Origin: Chaenocephalus aceratus
Lineage: Eukaryota; Chordata; Actinopteri; Perciformes; Channichthyidae
Length of the DNA: 64,000 nt
Reading direction: 5' to 3'
Assembly (NCBI GenBank): GCA_023974075.1
Contig: CM043792.1
Span: 11,637,456 to 11,701,455, forward strand
Positions 1-11,135 of the stretch are shown here, one piece after another. Below the pieces are notes generated by a model that was given only the letters and a program-made list of their open reading frames with translations, did no database searches and was not told the DNA's origin. A program made the position numbers and the translations under genes. Within the stretch, counting starts at the first letter, position 1; every line of letters begins with the position of its first letter.

Positions 1-129
1 GCTCGAAGGGAGGAGATGATAGGGCATCCGGCAGCAGGGGCAGGTCCCAAGCCAGAAATCGCAGCCACATAAATTCAGAGTGGGAGTGAGAACGTCCACT
101 ATCTAGAAGGGACTGTTTGTCTAAGCAAG

Positions 130-760
130 AACTTACATGCTGTCCCCAAGGAACACGCACATTCTTGCCCCCCAGTTGGGTAGAATGTGCGTGAGTGCAA
201 GCTGCACAGCCCGAAGCTCTAGCACGTTGACCTGGCGCGCACTCTCCTGGGCAGACCGCTGACCCTGAACGTCCTGCCCTGCCGCACTGCACCCCAACCT
301 GAGAGACATGCACCTGGTCTCCTGGCGGGATGGGATGGCGCCCATGGGCACGCCCACCAGAGATAGGCCCTGCCCCTCCAGCAATGACAGAGAGTGGAGG
401 CAATGCTGCGACAACCCTGACTTTCCCTGTGCCTGTGCCACTTGGCGTCCAAGTGAAGGCTGTTCAGCCACATCTGCATGGGCGCAACGACAGCGGGCCT
501 AAGGGCCCGCGGCAGAGGCAGCTGCCAGTCTGCCCAAGGGCCGGAGGAACTGAATAATAAGGCACCATCTTGCTCGGCCCATGTGGAAGTAGGCATCCCT
601 CAAGTCCACGGTTGAAACCACTCCACCTGTGCATATGCAGTGGTCAGTATATAGAATGGCAGCACCTTCAGGAATCTGTTGATTCCTCTGAGGTCCAAGA
701 TCGGAGAAATCCGCCGACTTTCTTGCTCACGAGAAAGTATGCCGAGTAGAACCCCCTGGG
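130..760 (-). pseudogene. DIRS reverse transcriptase / RNase H remnant
   Basis: The minus strand around 760-600 encodes RRISPILDLRGINRFLKV, the conserved N-terminal RT motif of DIRS-like elements, followed by a tract ending at EWFQPW where a stop falls in frame. A shifted frame lower down (about 330-133) carries SGWGAV and then NVLELRAVQLALTHILP, the RNase H segment with the ELRAV/LAL signature. The central RT, where the YADD box should be, is not seen between them, so it seems deleted. Frames change at least twice. These are relics of the polyprotein that would copy the element; no function is expected now. Confidence 0.7.
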
Positions 761-1394
761 CTAAGCAGAGGGTCTTACTGGCTTGATTGCATCCTTGGAC
801 AGAAGGACGGACAACTCTTGGGCCAGAGCTAGAGCCCCTGCCGGATCGCTGACGACTGTCAATTAGACCCAGCCGAAGGCTAGGGGCCAGAGCTGCGGTC
901 CGTACCCCTGGGTTAAGGTGAAAACCACCCAAGGGCCGGAAGTACAGACCGCCCAGTAACTGAGCTGCTGCTGGGAAGCAGCCGACGACCGCCCCCGGGA
1001 TTTCAGGGCCCAGCCCCCCGGCCCCTGGAGCCTCTTGGGGGGCGCCGGTAAGGCTCTGGGGCACGAGGCCGCCTGGAACGCGGGCGACCTGGGGCACGAA
1101 AGTCATTGGGAGGCGGTTGAGTGGGCCGCTAAGACCTCTGCAGACCACCGCTGTAATCCGGCGGCAGAGTGCGGCTGCTAGAGCAGCCCCTGGGCCTGCT
1201 GGGAGTGGGCACAGGTCTGCGAAGACCCGAGAGCTGCTGCCTGGTCTGCCTAGCTTGGGCAGCACGCTCCAGTGCCTCCAGCTGACCTAAACAGCTCCCC
1301 TGGCTCGACTGGTACGCTACGCTACTCGTCGCCAGCCAAACCTGGCGACGAGTCTGTACCAGCGACAAGGCGTCCTCATACAGAGGTGCATCAA

Positions 1395-1471
1395 CCGAAG
1401 GAGGCGCGTCAGCCGAAGGAGGTGCGCCAACCGAAGGAGGTGCGCCAACCGAAGGAGGGGCGTCAACCGAA
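1395..1471 (-). repeat. 18-bp tandem repeat encoding a Pro-rich hexapeptide
   Basis: Five near-identical 18-bp units (plus-strand core CCGAAGGAGGTGCGCCAA). Because 18 is a multiple of three, one minus-strand frame reads a repeated Ala-Pro-Pro-Ser-Val-Gly/Asp hexapeptide. It lies just downstream of the gag-like ORF, so it may be a linker of the DIRS gag/pol polyprotein. Confidence 0.75.
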
Positions 1472-1491
1472 GGGGGGGGACATGCGGCCCG

Positions 1492-1911
1492 CTAGCAGCC
1501 CCTATACCAGGCCCAGGCTGAAGGGCCAAGAGGCGACTTCATCATGCCCCTATCGGCAGCTAGCCGATCCACTTTAGAGGACAGCCTGTTTCTAGTCCTT
1601 CTATTGGGGGGAGCACACATAGCCATCGCTCCCTCAAGTCGCCGGGAACGGCCGAATTGATCTGGAGGAGGATGTGACAAAGAGAGGTGTCTGTTGGCTG
1701 CTGTCAGACGTTCCACCTCAGTGATTCTAGCCACTCGGACCGCCCGAGGCATGCAGCTACAGCTCATGCAGGCGTTTACCGTGAGAACCTCCCTCAGATG
1801 CTCGAATTTCGTCCCCACTGACCGCCAGAGGCGGTCGAGGCAGGAGGGGCAGCGGTCATGGCCGTCCTCGGGCTCAAGAGAAGCCATACAGGCGCTACAT
1901 GAATGAGCCAT
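1492..1911 (-). pseudogene. DIRS gag-like ORF with zinc-knuckle cysteines
   Basis: From the ATG at 1911 the product begins MAHSCSACMASLEPEDGHD, then CPSCL and a later CMSC. This Cys pattern, with the P-E-D-G-H-D-x-C-P-S-C-L block, is what fish DIRS ORF1 (gag) proteins show near their N-terminus. The ORF stops at 1492 after about 140 residues, shorter than a full gag, and the sequence beyond continues in another frame into the Pro-rich repeat. The frame is open upstream to 1968, but the ATG at 1911 directly precedes the conserved Cys motif and is preferred. Inferred role is capsid/nucleocapsid of the retroelement; this copy is probably broken. Confidence 0.6.
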
Positions 1912-2059
1912 TCTGTAGGTAGCCAGATGCAGCGTAGCTGGGAGCGGGTGCGGGAACACAGCCTTCACCAGCTACCTGCTTAATGGAAAGAGTAGAGCGT
2001 TGCTGCTACTCGCCGAACAGAAAGAGGGATGTAATTACACCCACGTTACCGGCAGAGAG

Positions 2060-2880
2060 AGCAGGAGCGAGAGCACTGCCTTCACCTGGCTGGATTAATA
2101 AACACGGCAGTTCAGCGTCTCCCAGGAGCGGGGGCGAGAACACTGCCGGCTGAGTTAGAGACGAATGCCAGATGCAGCATAACCGGGAGCGGGTGCGGGA
2201 ACACAGCCTTCACCAGCTACCTGCTTAACGGAGAAACAAGGCAGTTCAGCGCCTACCAGGAGCGGGGGCGAGAACACTGCCTTCACTGGTTGAGTTAGAG
2301 ACGAATGCCAGATGCAGCGTAACCGGGAGCGGGTGCGGGAACACAGCCTTCACCAGCTACCTGCTTAACGGAGAAACGAGGCAGTTCAGCGTCTACCAGG
2401 AGCGGGGGCGAGAACACTGCCTTCACTGGTTGAGTTAGAGACGAATGCCAGATGCAGCGTAACCGGGAGCGGGTGCGGGAACACAGCCTTCACCGGCTAC
2501 CTGCTTAATGGAAAAGCGAGGCAGTTCAGCGTCTACCAGGAGCGGGGGCGAGAACACTGCCTTCACTGGTTGAGTTAGAGACGACTGCCAGATGCAGCGT
2601 AACCGGGAGCGGGTGCGGGAACACAGCCTTCACCGGCTACCGGCTTAATGGAAAAGCGAGGCAGTTCAGCGTCTACCAGGAGCGGGGGCGAGAACACTGC
2701 CTTCACTGGTTGAGTTAGAGACGAATGCCAGATGCAGCATAACCGGGAGCGGGTGCGGGAACACAGCCTTCACCAGCTACTGAACGGGAAGAGTAGAGTG
2801 CTGCTACTACTCGCCGAACAGAAAAAGGGATGTAGCTACATCCGCATTACCGGCAGAGGGAGCGGGAGCGAGAACACTGC
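2060..2880. repeat. 140-bp tandem repeat array made of two ~70-bp half units
   Basis: The marker GGCAGTTCAGCG recurs at 2106, 2240, 2380, 2520 and 2660, a 140-bp period (first interval 134). Each unit holds two related halves, each carrying a GGGAGCGGGTGCGGGAACAC-like core, so this is a higher-order repeat. It lies in the 5' region of the minus-strand DIRS element, ahead of gag. Confidence 0.9.
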
Positions 2881-2899
2881 CTTCACCTGGCTGGGTAAA

Positions 2900-4090
2900 A
2901 TAAGAGCTTAACAGTACAACCGCAAAGACGTTAGCCGAGCGGCTGCTGCCTAACGATCAAGCGAGATCAAGTCAATAACACACATGTTTAAGACCAGATA
3001 CTAGCTTCTAAAGAAGAGAACAGCACAGGGCCGTAGTTACACGCAGTACCATGGCAGTGCTCACACGGCATATACCCGTAGTTACAGTAGTAACTATGGC
3101 CAGTACTTACACAGCATAGAGCCGTAGTTACAGTAGTAACTCTGGCCAGTCCTTGCACGGCTTGGAACCGTAGTTACAGTAGTAACTATGGCCAGTACTT
3201 GCACAGCATAGAGCCGTAGTTACAGTATTGACTATGGCCAGTACTTGCACGGCTTGGCCCCGTAGTTACAGTAGTAACTATGGCCAGTACTTACACAGCA
3301 CAGAGCCGTAGTTAGGGTATTGACTATGGCCAGTACTTACACGGCTTGGAACCGTAGTTACAGTAGTAATTATGGCCAGTACTTACGGCTTAGAACCTTA
3401 GTTACAGTAGTAACTGTGGCCGGTGCCTAAAAGTGTCAGCCAAACGGCTGCCCACTAGATAATATAATATTGGGAGGATGAAATCCTCCTTAATGGCCAT
3501 ACATGCAGAGCACACATCACACACAGTGAAGATTGTTCTCTGCATATCGTCCTAGTGCTAGGAGTCTAGTACTAGGAGCAGTAAATACAACGATATAGCG
3601 CTACTGCAACCATACCATGCGTTTACCGGGAGCGGGAGCGGGAGCACTGCCCTCACCGGCTGAGTTAAATAATGAAGCTTAACAGTACATGCAAGGTGTT
3701 AGCCAAGCGGCTGCTGCTAACAATCAAGCAACCAAGTCAGAACACAATGTTAAGACCAGATAATTAGCTTCTAAGAAAGAGAACAGCCCGCATAGAACCG
3801 TAGGCCATGGTTACAGTAGTAACCGCACATGCAGAGCACACAGCACCCGCAGTGAAGATGTTCTCTGCATATCATCCTAGTGCTAGGAGTCTAGTACTAG
3901 GAGCAGTAATACAACGATCTAGCGCTACTGCAATCAAACCCTATGCTACAGGGAGCGGGAGCACTGCCCTGAGTTAATAATTAAGCTTAACAGCAAGGTG
4001 TTAGCCAAGCGGCTGCTGCTAACAATCAAGCGACCAAGTCAGAACACAAATGTTAAGACCAGATAATAGCTTCTAAGAAATAGAAAGTAC
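2900..4090. repeat. Dispersed duplicated blocks in the DIRS 5' region
   Basis: A ~115-bp block containing TTAGCCAAGCGGCTGCTGCT and later AAGACCAGATA is present at about 2906-3023, 3671-3788 and 3982-4085. A second ~110-bp block containing CCTAGTGCTAGGAGTCTAGT is at about 3503-3616 and 3828-3935. Copies differ by small indels. The arrangement A-(46-bp array)-B-A-B-A suggests segmental duplication inside the element. Confidence 0.8.
3031..3426. repeat. 46-bp tandem repeat array
   Basis: About nine units start with CCGTAGTTACAGTAGTAAC at 3031, 3076, 3122, 3168, 3214, 3260, 3306, about 3352 and about 3397, a period of 45-46 bp. The unit contains TATGGCCAGTACTTACAC. Units abut directly with no spacer, so this is a minisatellite inside the DIRS 5' region and not a CRISPR array. 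Confidence 0.9.
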
Positions 4091-4724
4091 TTACCTTACT
4101 CTCTGCATCTAAATGAAAAAACGGGTTTTAAAATATGACACTGGGCTTTCCATACTAAATTGAATGAGGGACGCAGCCAAAGTTTGGGACTCAAATGCTA
4201 ATGATAGCTCGGGCACAACGCCACAAGCAGAACTTTCAAAAGAGCATAAGGGCAACCTTTATGGAGAGGAAGCGGGAACACTGTCGTCACCAAGAAAGTC
4301 TAAGCCAAACAAAAAATAAGACGGCAATCAGGACAACTTGGCTGGGAGAGGGTGCGGGGACACAGCCATCACCAGCAACAAGCTGACACAAACCTGTCTG
4401 TCGAGGCTCTGCACAGCGCACAGCCGGCCACAGCTCCTGGAGGACACGTTAACGACCCATAGCTCCGACTGTCAGTCGCGAAGCTGCACGCGGCCAGCTG
4501 CTTGCAGAGCAATCCCTCAGATCAAACGTTCAAACCTGAACGCTGTAGGCTACAAAAATGTAGCCACGGTACTCTCGCGCAGCGAGAAGATGAAAGGAAC
4601 AGATCCTCTGAAATGGGTCACAGGTGACTTTGTTGTTATTGGTACTCGAGCTGCGCATGCGCGCGATGGACATATCCAGTGCTTAAAGCACCGCCTCTTG
4701 CGGTCAATAGGGACGAAATAGAAC

Positions 4725-6640
4725 TAAGATTGTGACAGAAAACTAGGATTGTGACAACGCCCTTGTGTATTCCTAGAACAAAGAAGTCAATAAGTGAATG
4801 ATGTAAGGTTATGTAATATCTGTGACTGTATAAAGAGATTGCATTAGGTGACTGAGGTCTTTCTTGCAAGTAAAACCCACAAAATCATTAACTCATGTCT
4901 CCAGGCTTTTTCTAGAGATGTCCAGAATTATACAATTACACAACATAATGACTTCATTTGTGTACAATATTTAATTTTACATTCTGTTCTTGTATAATAT
5001 TCTATTTACGTGTATATAGACTTCTTATACTATTTTGTATTTGTATTTTTATTATATAACCAGGTTGCGTTATTGGAGGAACTCGGGTCATAAGATATTC
5101 ATTGCCATTTCTAGACTGTAGTTTATGTGCATATGAGATTAAAACTTTTGAATCTTGAATGGCGTCACAGACAAGAATAGATAATGTAAAATTAAATAGT
5201 AATAGTAAAAGTAGTATTTATGACTGAAGAAAGCAACAAGATGCTAACCTAAAAAAAGACAAATCAACATTAAACTTTTCTGGGAATCCAGGTTAAAATG
5301 CTACGGCAAACACAATGCACATAGTACATTGAGGTAAAGGATAATGCTAACTGTGTAATCCGACTCAGATACACTGATTATATTATATTCTATAATCATA
5401 CAATTACACAGCAGTCACAGTTTTGGTTTAACAGTTTGATTGTAAAGGTGATAATCACTGTAACAGGGGGATAACTGTGCCAATCTGATGTTTATACATT
5501 TTGCGTTCACCACCCCCAAATAGCCAAACAATTAATTATTTCTTCTTTAAAAAAGCTATCTATCATTTTGTAACACAATATAATTGTATGAATTGATTGA
5601 CACTGTCTAACAGCCAATTAACTCCTACTATTTGGGTGTGGCCATAAAAACTGGATTTAGCCTAAAATACAAATTGCAGTTGAGATAATAATGCTAACGA
5701 TAATTCAACATAGGGAGCAAGTTTTATTCTTGTCTTTGTGGTAGAAAAAGACATGAGGAAATTCACCAAACACCATTAACGCATCTCTCTTTACTTGAAC
5801 TTTAAATGAACTTTGAAAAGACGGTCACCTGGATTTATAATCAAAAGGTATGGATATCGACAACAACCAGTTTGGAAGAGATGAATCATTTAGTGTTTAA
5901 AATGCTCTTTAAATTCAAGAAAAAACACATTTTGTGCGTTGGTAAAGTGGTTTGCAAATGTTCGTGAAAAACACATTTAGTTTTAAAAGCAATCAAAAGG
6001 ATTCATGCTGTATCTCCACTATCTTTTTCCTTTCCTGTGTCAGTATGCCGCTCTTGGCAAGGCCAGTGCTCTCTTCACTTAAGAATCCTCCACCTCCTTT
6101 TTACCACGCCCAGCAATGCAGTGAAACAGAGGCTTAACTGCCCAGCTAATCTATCTCTACGTCCATAGATCACGTCTGCAACTGGATATATTATGGATCA
6201 AAGTCGTCCAGCTGACACATCTGTGAGAAAGATGGGAGGGAAAGGAATCCATAACTGCAGGTCAGCATGGAGGTCCATTCATCTCTAGAGCTCGCTGCAA
6301 ATGTGTAAGTTCAGGTAACAGGCAGCGCTCATTTTGATTTTATAATCCATACAAATGAGAATGTAAGCATGCTGTTGCATTCTTGAGATGTTTGGAAATA
6401 ACATTTCCTCATTACTTAATTGTTTCCACGGATTAGTTATCGGATAGTATAGTTTTATATTACTGTAAGCTCATGTCCAATGACATCTACTATTAAACGT
6501 TAGTTTAATGTTTTAAAAAACGGATCAGGTATTTCCTTGATGAACAGCTGGCCACCTGTTTTTCTGTTAATACCAACAGCGGCTGTTGTGTCTCGTCAAA
6601 CATGTACAGTAAGTATTAGCATGTTTCTCTTTACTTATAC
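4725..6640. other. AT-rich intergenic DNA, nothing recognised
   Basis: GC content falls sharply at the DIRS boundary. I see only short chance ORFs, no splice-bounded conserved coding block and no clear repeat termini. Confidence 0.5.
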
Positions 6641-6860
6641 TCAAGTTTAATGTAGTCATGTTTCATGTTTTGTTTAGTTATTTTTGTATTGACAAGTCAT
6701 GTCAGGGATTTGTCAAGTTATCGTGTCACACGTCTTGTCTTCCACTTGCTGTTTTATTTTGGTACTTACCTCTTGTGTCTCATTTCAGATCCCTTGACTC
6801 TCCGCCATTTTGTGTTACCCCGCCTTCGCCAGCCCCGCCCCTGATGGTTTCCACCCGGGC
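6640..6860 (+). repeat. Possible LTR-retrotransposon-derived fragment
   Basis: The stretch with TCATGTTTCATGTTTTGTTT, CGTGTCACACGTCTTGTCTT and CTCATTTCAGATCC resembles pyrimidine-rich sequence found in fish LTR elements. No paired LTR or protein domain is visible, so the class is uncertain. Confidence 0.25.
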
Positions 6861-7300
6861 CCGGCGCCACGAGGGGGCATTGCCCCCTCAGTTGTATTCT
6901 TTGCCCCCTCACTTTGAGCATCATTCATCCATCAAAAAGTACAACAAATGTCACAATTATTAAATAATAACTTTAAATAATGATCTTCCCCAATACACGT
7001 TACTACGTTTAGATCAGATGTGTGGGCAGGCAGTCAAGCAACATGTAAAAAAGTCTCCACCCCAAGTGAGCTTGTAGTCTTTATGTTAGCGTGTGTGCTT
7101 AGCTGTAAACAGAGTCGGATGGGTGACAAAAACTACCCCTTTTTCCGGGCAGAGTCCCCGTTTTCGGTGGCTGGTACCCGGTTGAAACTCCCGGAAATGT
7201 TCCCATGTTTGAACGTGCGTTAAAAAAAATAGAGCAAGGTGAAATCAAATGTTATATGTCAGTAAAAACAGAGTAACAGTGTTGTGCCTGTTTTTTAGCG
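6861..7300. other. Unassigned intergenic sequence
   Basis: I see no coding or repeat structure that can be named. Short ORFs (for example 7020-7223) lack recognisable motifs. Confidence 0.4.
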
Positions 7301-7306
7301 TTAGCA

Positions 7307-7585
7307 TACTTCTTCTTCTTCTTTTTTCTTTAATGGTGAATCGCTTCCACTTGGAGCATATATCGCCACCTACTGTTGATTTATTAAATGTTTATATTAA
7401 ATCCTTGTCCTCAGACCAGTGTTTTTGAGGAACTCGAAGATCAGCTTGTTTGCTTCATTTCTTGATTTACTTTCATATATTGACTTGAAATCCATGTCCT
7501 TGATGTTATGTTGTTCCAGTGCAGTTTTCAGAATGAGTCTTTGTCTGTTATAATCCGGGCAGCTAAAAAATACATTATGTATTTT
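7307..7585 (-). mobile_element. 3' end of an I/Jockey-like LINE (C-terminal ORF2 fragment)
   Basis: The minus strand reads a short open stretch CPDYNRQRLILKTALEQHNI ending in a stop, then a ~100-bp 3' UTR and a (GAA)n tail, seen on the plus strand as CTTCTTCTTCTT at 7308-7322. A Cys-Pro-x-Tyr near the end of ORF2 and a GAA-type terminal microsatellite are seen in I-group LINEs. It is heavily 5' truncated. Confidence 0.5.
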
Positions 7586-7589
7586 TTCT

Positions 7590-7668
7590 CCCCAATTTTC
7601 GGCAACCCGATGGGTTGATGCGCCCTTAGCATTCGCCTATACTGCCTATGCAAGGGCCGGCCCCAGGT
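7590..7668. mobile_element. hAT transposon terminus fragment
   Basis: CCTATACTGCCTATGCAAGG followed by GCCGGCCCC resembles, in reverse complement, the CAGGGCCGGCCC-type terminus of a fish hAT family whose ends carry GGCATAGGC-GTATAGGCGAATGC. Only about 80 bp remain. Confidence 0.4.
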
Positions 7669-8212
7669 GAAAACAATATGACATCAACAAAAAATAAGAA
7701 CAGACAACTACAGTATACACATGAGGTTAGCCTACATGCAGCCCTATTATTAGGGCTGCCTGTATGGATCAGGTTTTTGCCAAAGCGAGCCCTTTACTAG
7801 AATAATAATAGGTTATGTATTATATCAACCGTATGGTACAATGAGCGACATCTAGTGACGGATTTTGGACATTGATTTGATTTTTTTCTCATGGCAGTTA
7901 GACTCTAGAGACAAACCAGGGGACTTTATTTGTATTCTGTGTCTGTCCATTTGGTGTAAGTATTTTATCCAATATATATTTGGTTTCTAATTATATAGTC
8001 ACTTTCTTATGAAATGCCGGTTTTGGCCTTGATTTGAACATTCAATCCTGAAAATATAAAAAACCAACCACGATTAATGTTTCTTTAATCCTGACTAGAG
8101 GTAAGTAAATCTGTATAGGAAGACGAGTTAAGGGATAGATGAGAAAAGGTTATGGTATAATTACAGAGCCTGTCAATTTATAAATTGAGGAAATCAATGT
8201 TAGTCTGTTAAC
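7669..8212. other. Unassigned AT-rich sequence
   Basis: No coding, RNA or repeat structure recognised, apart from the 8-bp target duplication at 8205-8212 belonging to the next element. Confidence 0.4.
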
Positions 8213-8778
8213 CAGTGGTGTAGTGGGCGTTGGACGCGGGGGTACGCCGTACCCCCACTTATTTGAAGCATGATTTCTTTTTTTAATAGTCTAATATATC
8301 TAAAATCATTGCCAGTGTTATCAGTTGCAAGTATGTGTTTGTTGTAATAATGACGAAAACATAATAGGCATATTTCACAGTAATTATAATAAAAACGTAG
8401 CTCAAGCATTTATGCAACTTGATTTGAAGCGTGTGTGTGTGTGAGGGGCAGCACCGTGTGTGTTTGTAGGGTAACCAGGTGTCCCGCACTGTGCGGGACT
8501 GCACATACAGCATTTTATTATTTGTCCCGCGTCCCACAAATTGAGACGATGTCTCACATTTGAGTGATAGTCGCGCAGAAAGGCCGGAGCGGTTCGCTGA
8601 CAGCCGGCACCGGCCCTTATTATTATATTTGTCTAAACGGCATCATGTAAGTTGCACTGACAGGCGACACAGAGGTCCCCCCCCCGTTGACAGTTCACGA
8701 GCGCGTCCATAGTGTCTCCCGTCCACCCATCACCCCTGCCCTGTCCACCCAGTAAAAAAAATCCCCACTACACCACTG
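8213..8778. mobile_element. Non-autonomous hAT element, 566 bp, perfect 8-bp TSD
   Basis: The left end reads CAGTGGTGTAGTGGG and the right end is CCCCACTACACCACTG, an almost perfect terminal inverted repeat. The flanking 8-mers CTGTTAAC at 8205-8212 and 8779-8786 are identical. CAG-type ends with 8-bp target duplications define hAT elements. No transposase ORF is present; the interior includes a C-run and a GTTGACAGTTCACGAGC module also found in the element at 29219-29673. The perfect TSD suggests a fairly recent insertion. Confidence 0.88.
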
Positions 8779-9027
8779 CTGTTAACCAAGTGCAGCCATC
8801 TATCTATCAACTATCTACTATCTATTATTAAAGATCAGAGGAAAATAACAGAACGAGAGGGGTAAAATCCGGAATAAAAAATAAAGAAGCAAAGAGATTG
8901 TAGAGCAGTGAGAAGGAAAAAAGCTCCAAAGATTCCAATGGGGCAGCGGTTTCTGCTCCTGCAGGAGACACAACTGCACATCAGATAACATCCTCAAGAT
9001 CCCTGGGTTTCCATCTCGCTGGGGTCC

Positions 9028-10452
9028 ATCTACAGCAAGCAACACGGTGTAGCAACGTTCGTCCGGACTGAAATAAGCTGGTCAGCCAGTAGCCAATCCC
9101 CACCAGGCTCTAACATCGAGTGGCTGGTTACAAAAATCCAGGAAACATCAGTCGTCAACGTATATAAGCCCCCACCATCAGAGCTGTCCACGACGTCACT
9201 CCCATCAATAACTGCACCCGCCATCTATGCAGGTGACTTCAACTGTCAGCACACAGACTGGGGTTACAACTACACAACACCTAATGGAGTGGCGCTGAGT
9301 GAATGGGCCTCCAACACTGATGCACTGCTGCTGTATGACCCCAAGGAGCCTCCAACCTTCTTCTCTGCACGCTGGAACACCACCAACCCGGACCTGGCCT
9401 TCGCCACATGCCACAGTAACGACCCGATACCGGTGAGACGCGTCCTGGACAGGTTTCCCCGCTCACATCACCGACCATCCATCATTAAAGTCCCATCACT
9501 GGTGGAACCGGTACCAGGGAAACCCGTCAAGCGATGGAACTTCCGAAAGGCCAACTGGGAGTCGTATGCTGAGGAGACTGAAAGAATGTCAGCTGGCCTG
9601 CCAGACCCAGGCACAGCCGACCTGGATACGGCCTATGCAGCCTATTGCCAGGTCCTCCTGGGTGCGGCAAAGAAGTCCATCCCACGTGGCTATAACAGGA
9701 ATTACATCCCGGGTTGGGACGAGGAATGCAGCCACCTTCTGTGTGACCACCAGAGGGCTAGCTCCAGAGAAGAGGTGGATGTGACTGCAGCAGCACTGCT
9801 CAAGAAGCTAGATATCACCCGCAGGGCCAGATGGACAGAGGTCGTTGAATCAATCGACTTCACCCATTCTAGTCGCAAGGCGTGGCAGACCATCAACCAG
9901 CTCACAGGCAGAAATACAACACCCCACAGCTGCCCAGTCACAGCAAACGCCATCGCATCCCAGCTCCTGAAGAACGGCCGCTTCCCGGATGCTGACAAAG
10001 CCTTTGCCCGACTGACATCGCGTGAGGTGTCTTGCATCTCGGGAGCGGCCAGTGTCGATTCCAACCTCTCGGGAGAATTCACAGCAGAGGAACTCAGTGA
10101 GGCCATGAGCAAGCTCAAGCCAGGCAAATCCCCTGGCCGTGACAACATCCACCCGGAGTTCGTCATCCACCAGAGCACAACAACATCTGGCTGGCTCTGT
10201 GCTTTCTATACATCATGCTACCAGAGATTAAAGCTCCCAAAGACTTGGCGCCGTGCCTCTGTCATAGCTCTGCCAAAGCCAAATAAATCTGCAGAAGACC
10301 CCAAGTCATACAGACCAATCTCGTTGCTCTGTGTCCCATTTAAGATCTTGGAGAGGATGATCCATAGCCGCATCGAGCCAGTGGTGGACTCCCAGCTCCC
10401 ACGGGAACAAGCTGGTTTCTCCGTCGTGGAAGATCAACAGCAGACCAGGTAA
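9028..10452 (+). pseudogene. LINE ORF2, endonuclease and N-terminal RT part
   Basis: The frame is clearly coding from about 9230 (AGDFNCQHTDWGY, the Asp-x-Asn box of APE endonucleases) through the linker to RT motifs KLKPGKSPGRDNIHPEF and SYRPISLL, and stops at 10452 just after LPREQAGF. The frame is open in this phase for much of the upstream endonuclease, so the nominal start at 9289 is not a real initiation site; it is a GTG inside the domain. The stop at 10450-10452 reflects a frameshift and not a natural end, because RT motifs continue in another frame. Confidence 0.75.
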
Positions 10453-11135
10453 CATTACTCTGCCAGGACATCGAGGACAGCTTCCAGGCCAATGAGAAAG
10501 CTGGGGTAGTGTATTTGGATCTGACTGCTGCATATGACACTGTGTGGCTCCGGGGACTCCACCTGAAGCTTGCTGAGGACAATACCGGACCGCCACATGG
10601 TGAAGTTCATCAGGGAGACACTTTCCAACCGTAGCTTCATCCTCCAGACCAGCAGTGGCCAGTGCAGTAGGCTCAGAAGACTGAAGAACGGGGTACCCGC
10701 AGGGGTCTGTTCTCTCGCCGATGCTGTTCAATATTTACATCCACGACCTACCTGATACAAACATCCAGAAAGTATGGCTACGCAGACGATCTTGCCATCA
10801 TGCTGAGCCGACCAACGTGGAAGGCTATGGAAGAGGGTCTTAACGAAGACATGGGCACACTAGTAGCATACCTCCGAAGGTGGCGCCTACAGCTCAGCGT
10901 CGGGAAAACAGTTGCAGCGGCATACCACCTTAGCACCAGAGAAGCCAGGAGGGAACTTGAGGTGCGCGTCGACAAAAAATGTCTGGAGGTCCAGCAAGCC
11001 CCGAAGTATCTTGGAGTGCGTCTGGATCGGACATTGTCCTTTAAAAAAACACCTGGAAGAAGTCAAGGCCAAGGTGACATCCAGGGTCGCGCTGATCCGC
11101 CGCCTCGCTGGAACAACCTGGGGAGCCTCCGCTAA
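10453..11135 (+). pseudogene. LINE ORF2, central RT with YADD box
   Basis: Continuation of the same ORF2 in other frames. VVYLDLTAAYDTVW (about 10507-10548) carries the first catalytic Asp, GYADDLAIM (about 10771-10797) carries the YADD box, and APKYLGVRLDRTLSF follows. Stops and shifts between 10570 and 10770 break the frame, and another shift occurs at a T-A run around 11040-11047. Confidence 0.72.

Larger units (their letters stand above)
1..4724 (-). mobile_element. DIRS-type tyrosine-recombinase retrotransposon, truncated by window edge
   Basis: Read on the minus strand, the region gives in order a repeat-rich 5' end, a gag-like zinc-knuckle ORF (from 1911 down), an RT fragment (about 600-760) and an RNase H fragment (about 130-330). 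This is DIRS order; any tyrosine recombinase would lie left of base 1. The 5' end is placed at 4722-4724, where the minus strand reads GTT followed by CTATTTCGTCCCTATTG. GTT is also the terminal triplet of the second DIRS element here (13290-18317). The coding parts contain stops and shifts, so this copy is dead. The orientation and order are visible; the 5' boundary is inferred from the GTT and the sudden drop in GC beyond 4724. Confidence 0.72.

Noticed and set aside
3031..3426. Regular 46-bp repeats resembling a CRISPR array
   Set aside because: Units abut with no unique spacers, they lie inside a eukaryotic DIRS element, and there are no cas genes. It is a minisatellite.
4195..4721. Overlapping ORFs near the 5' end of the first DIRS element
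   Set aside because: They lie on the strand opposite to the element, in its terminal non-coding region, and show no domain.
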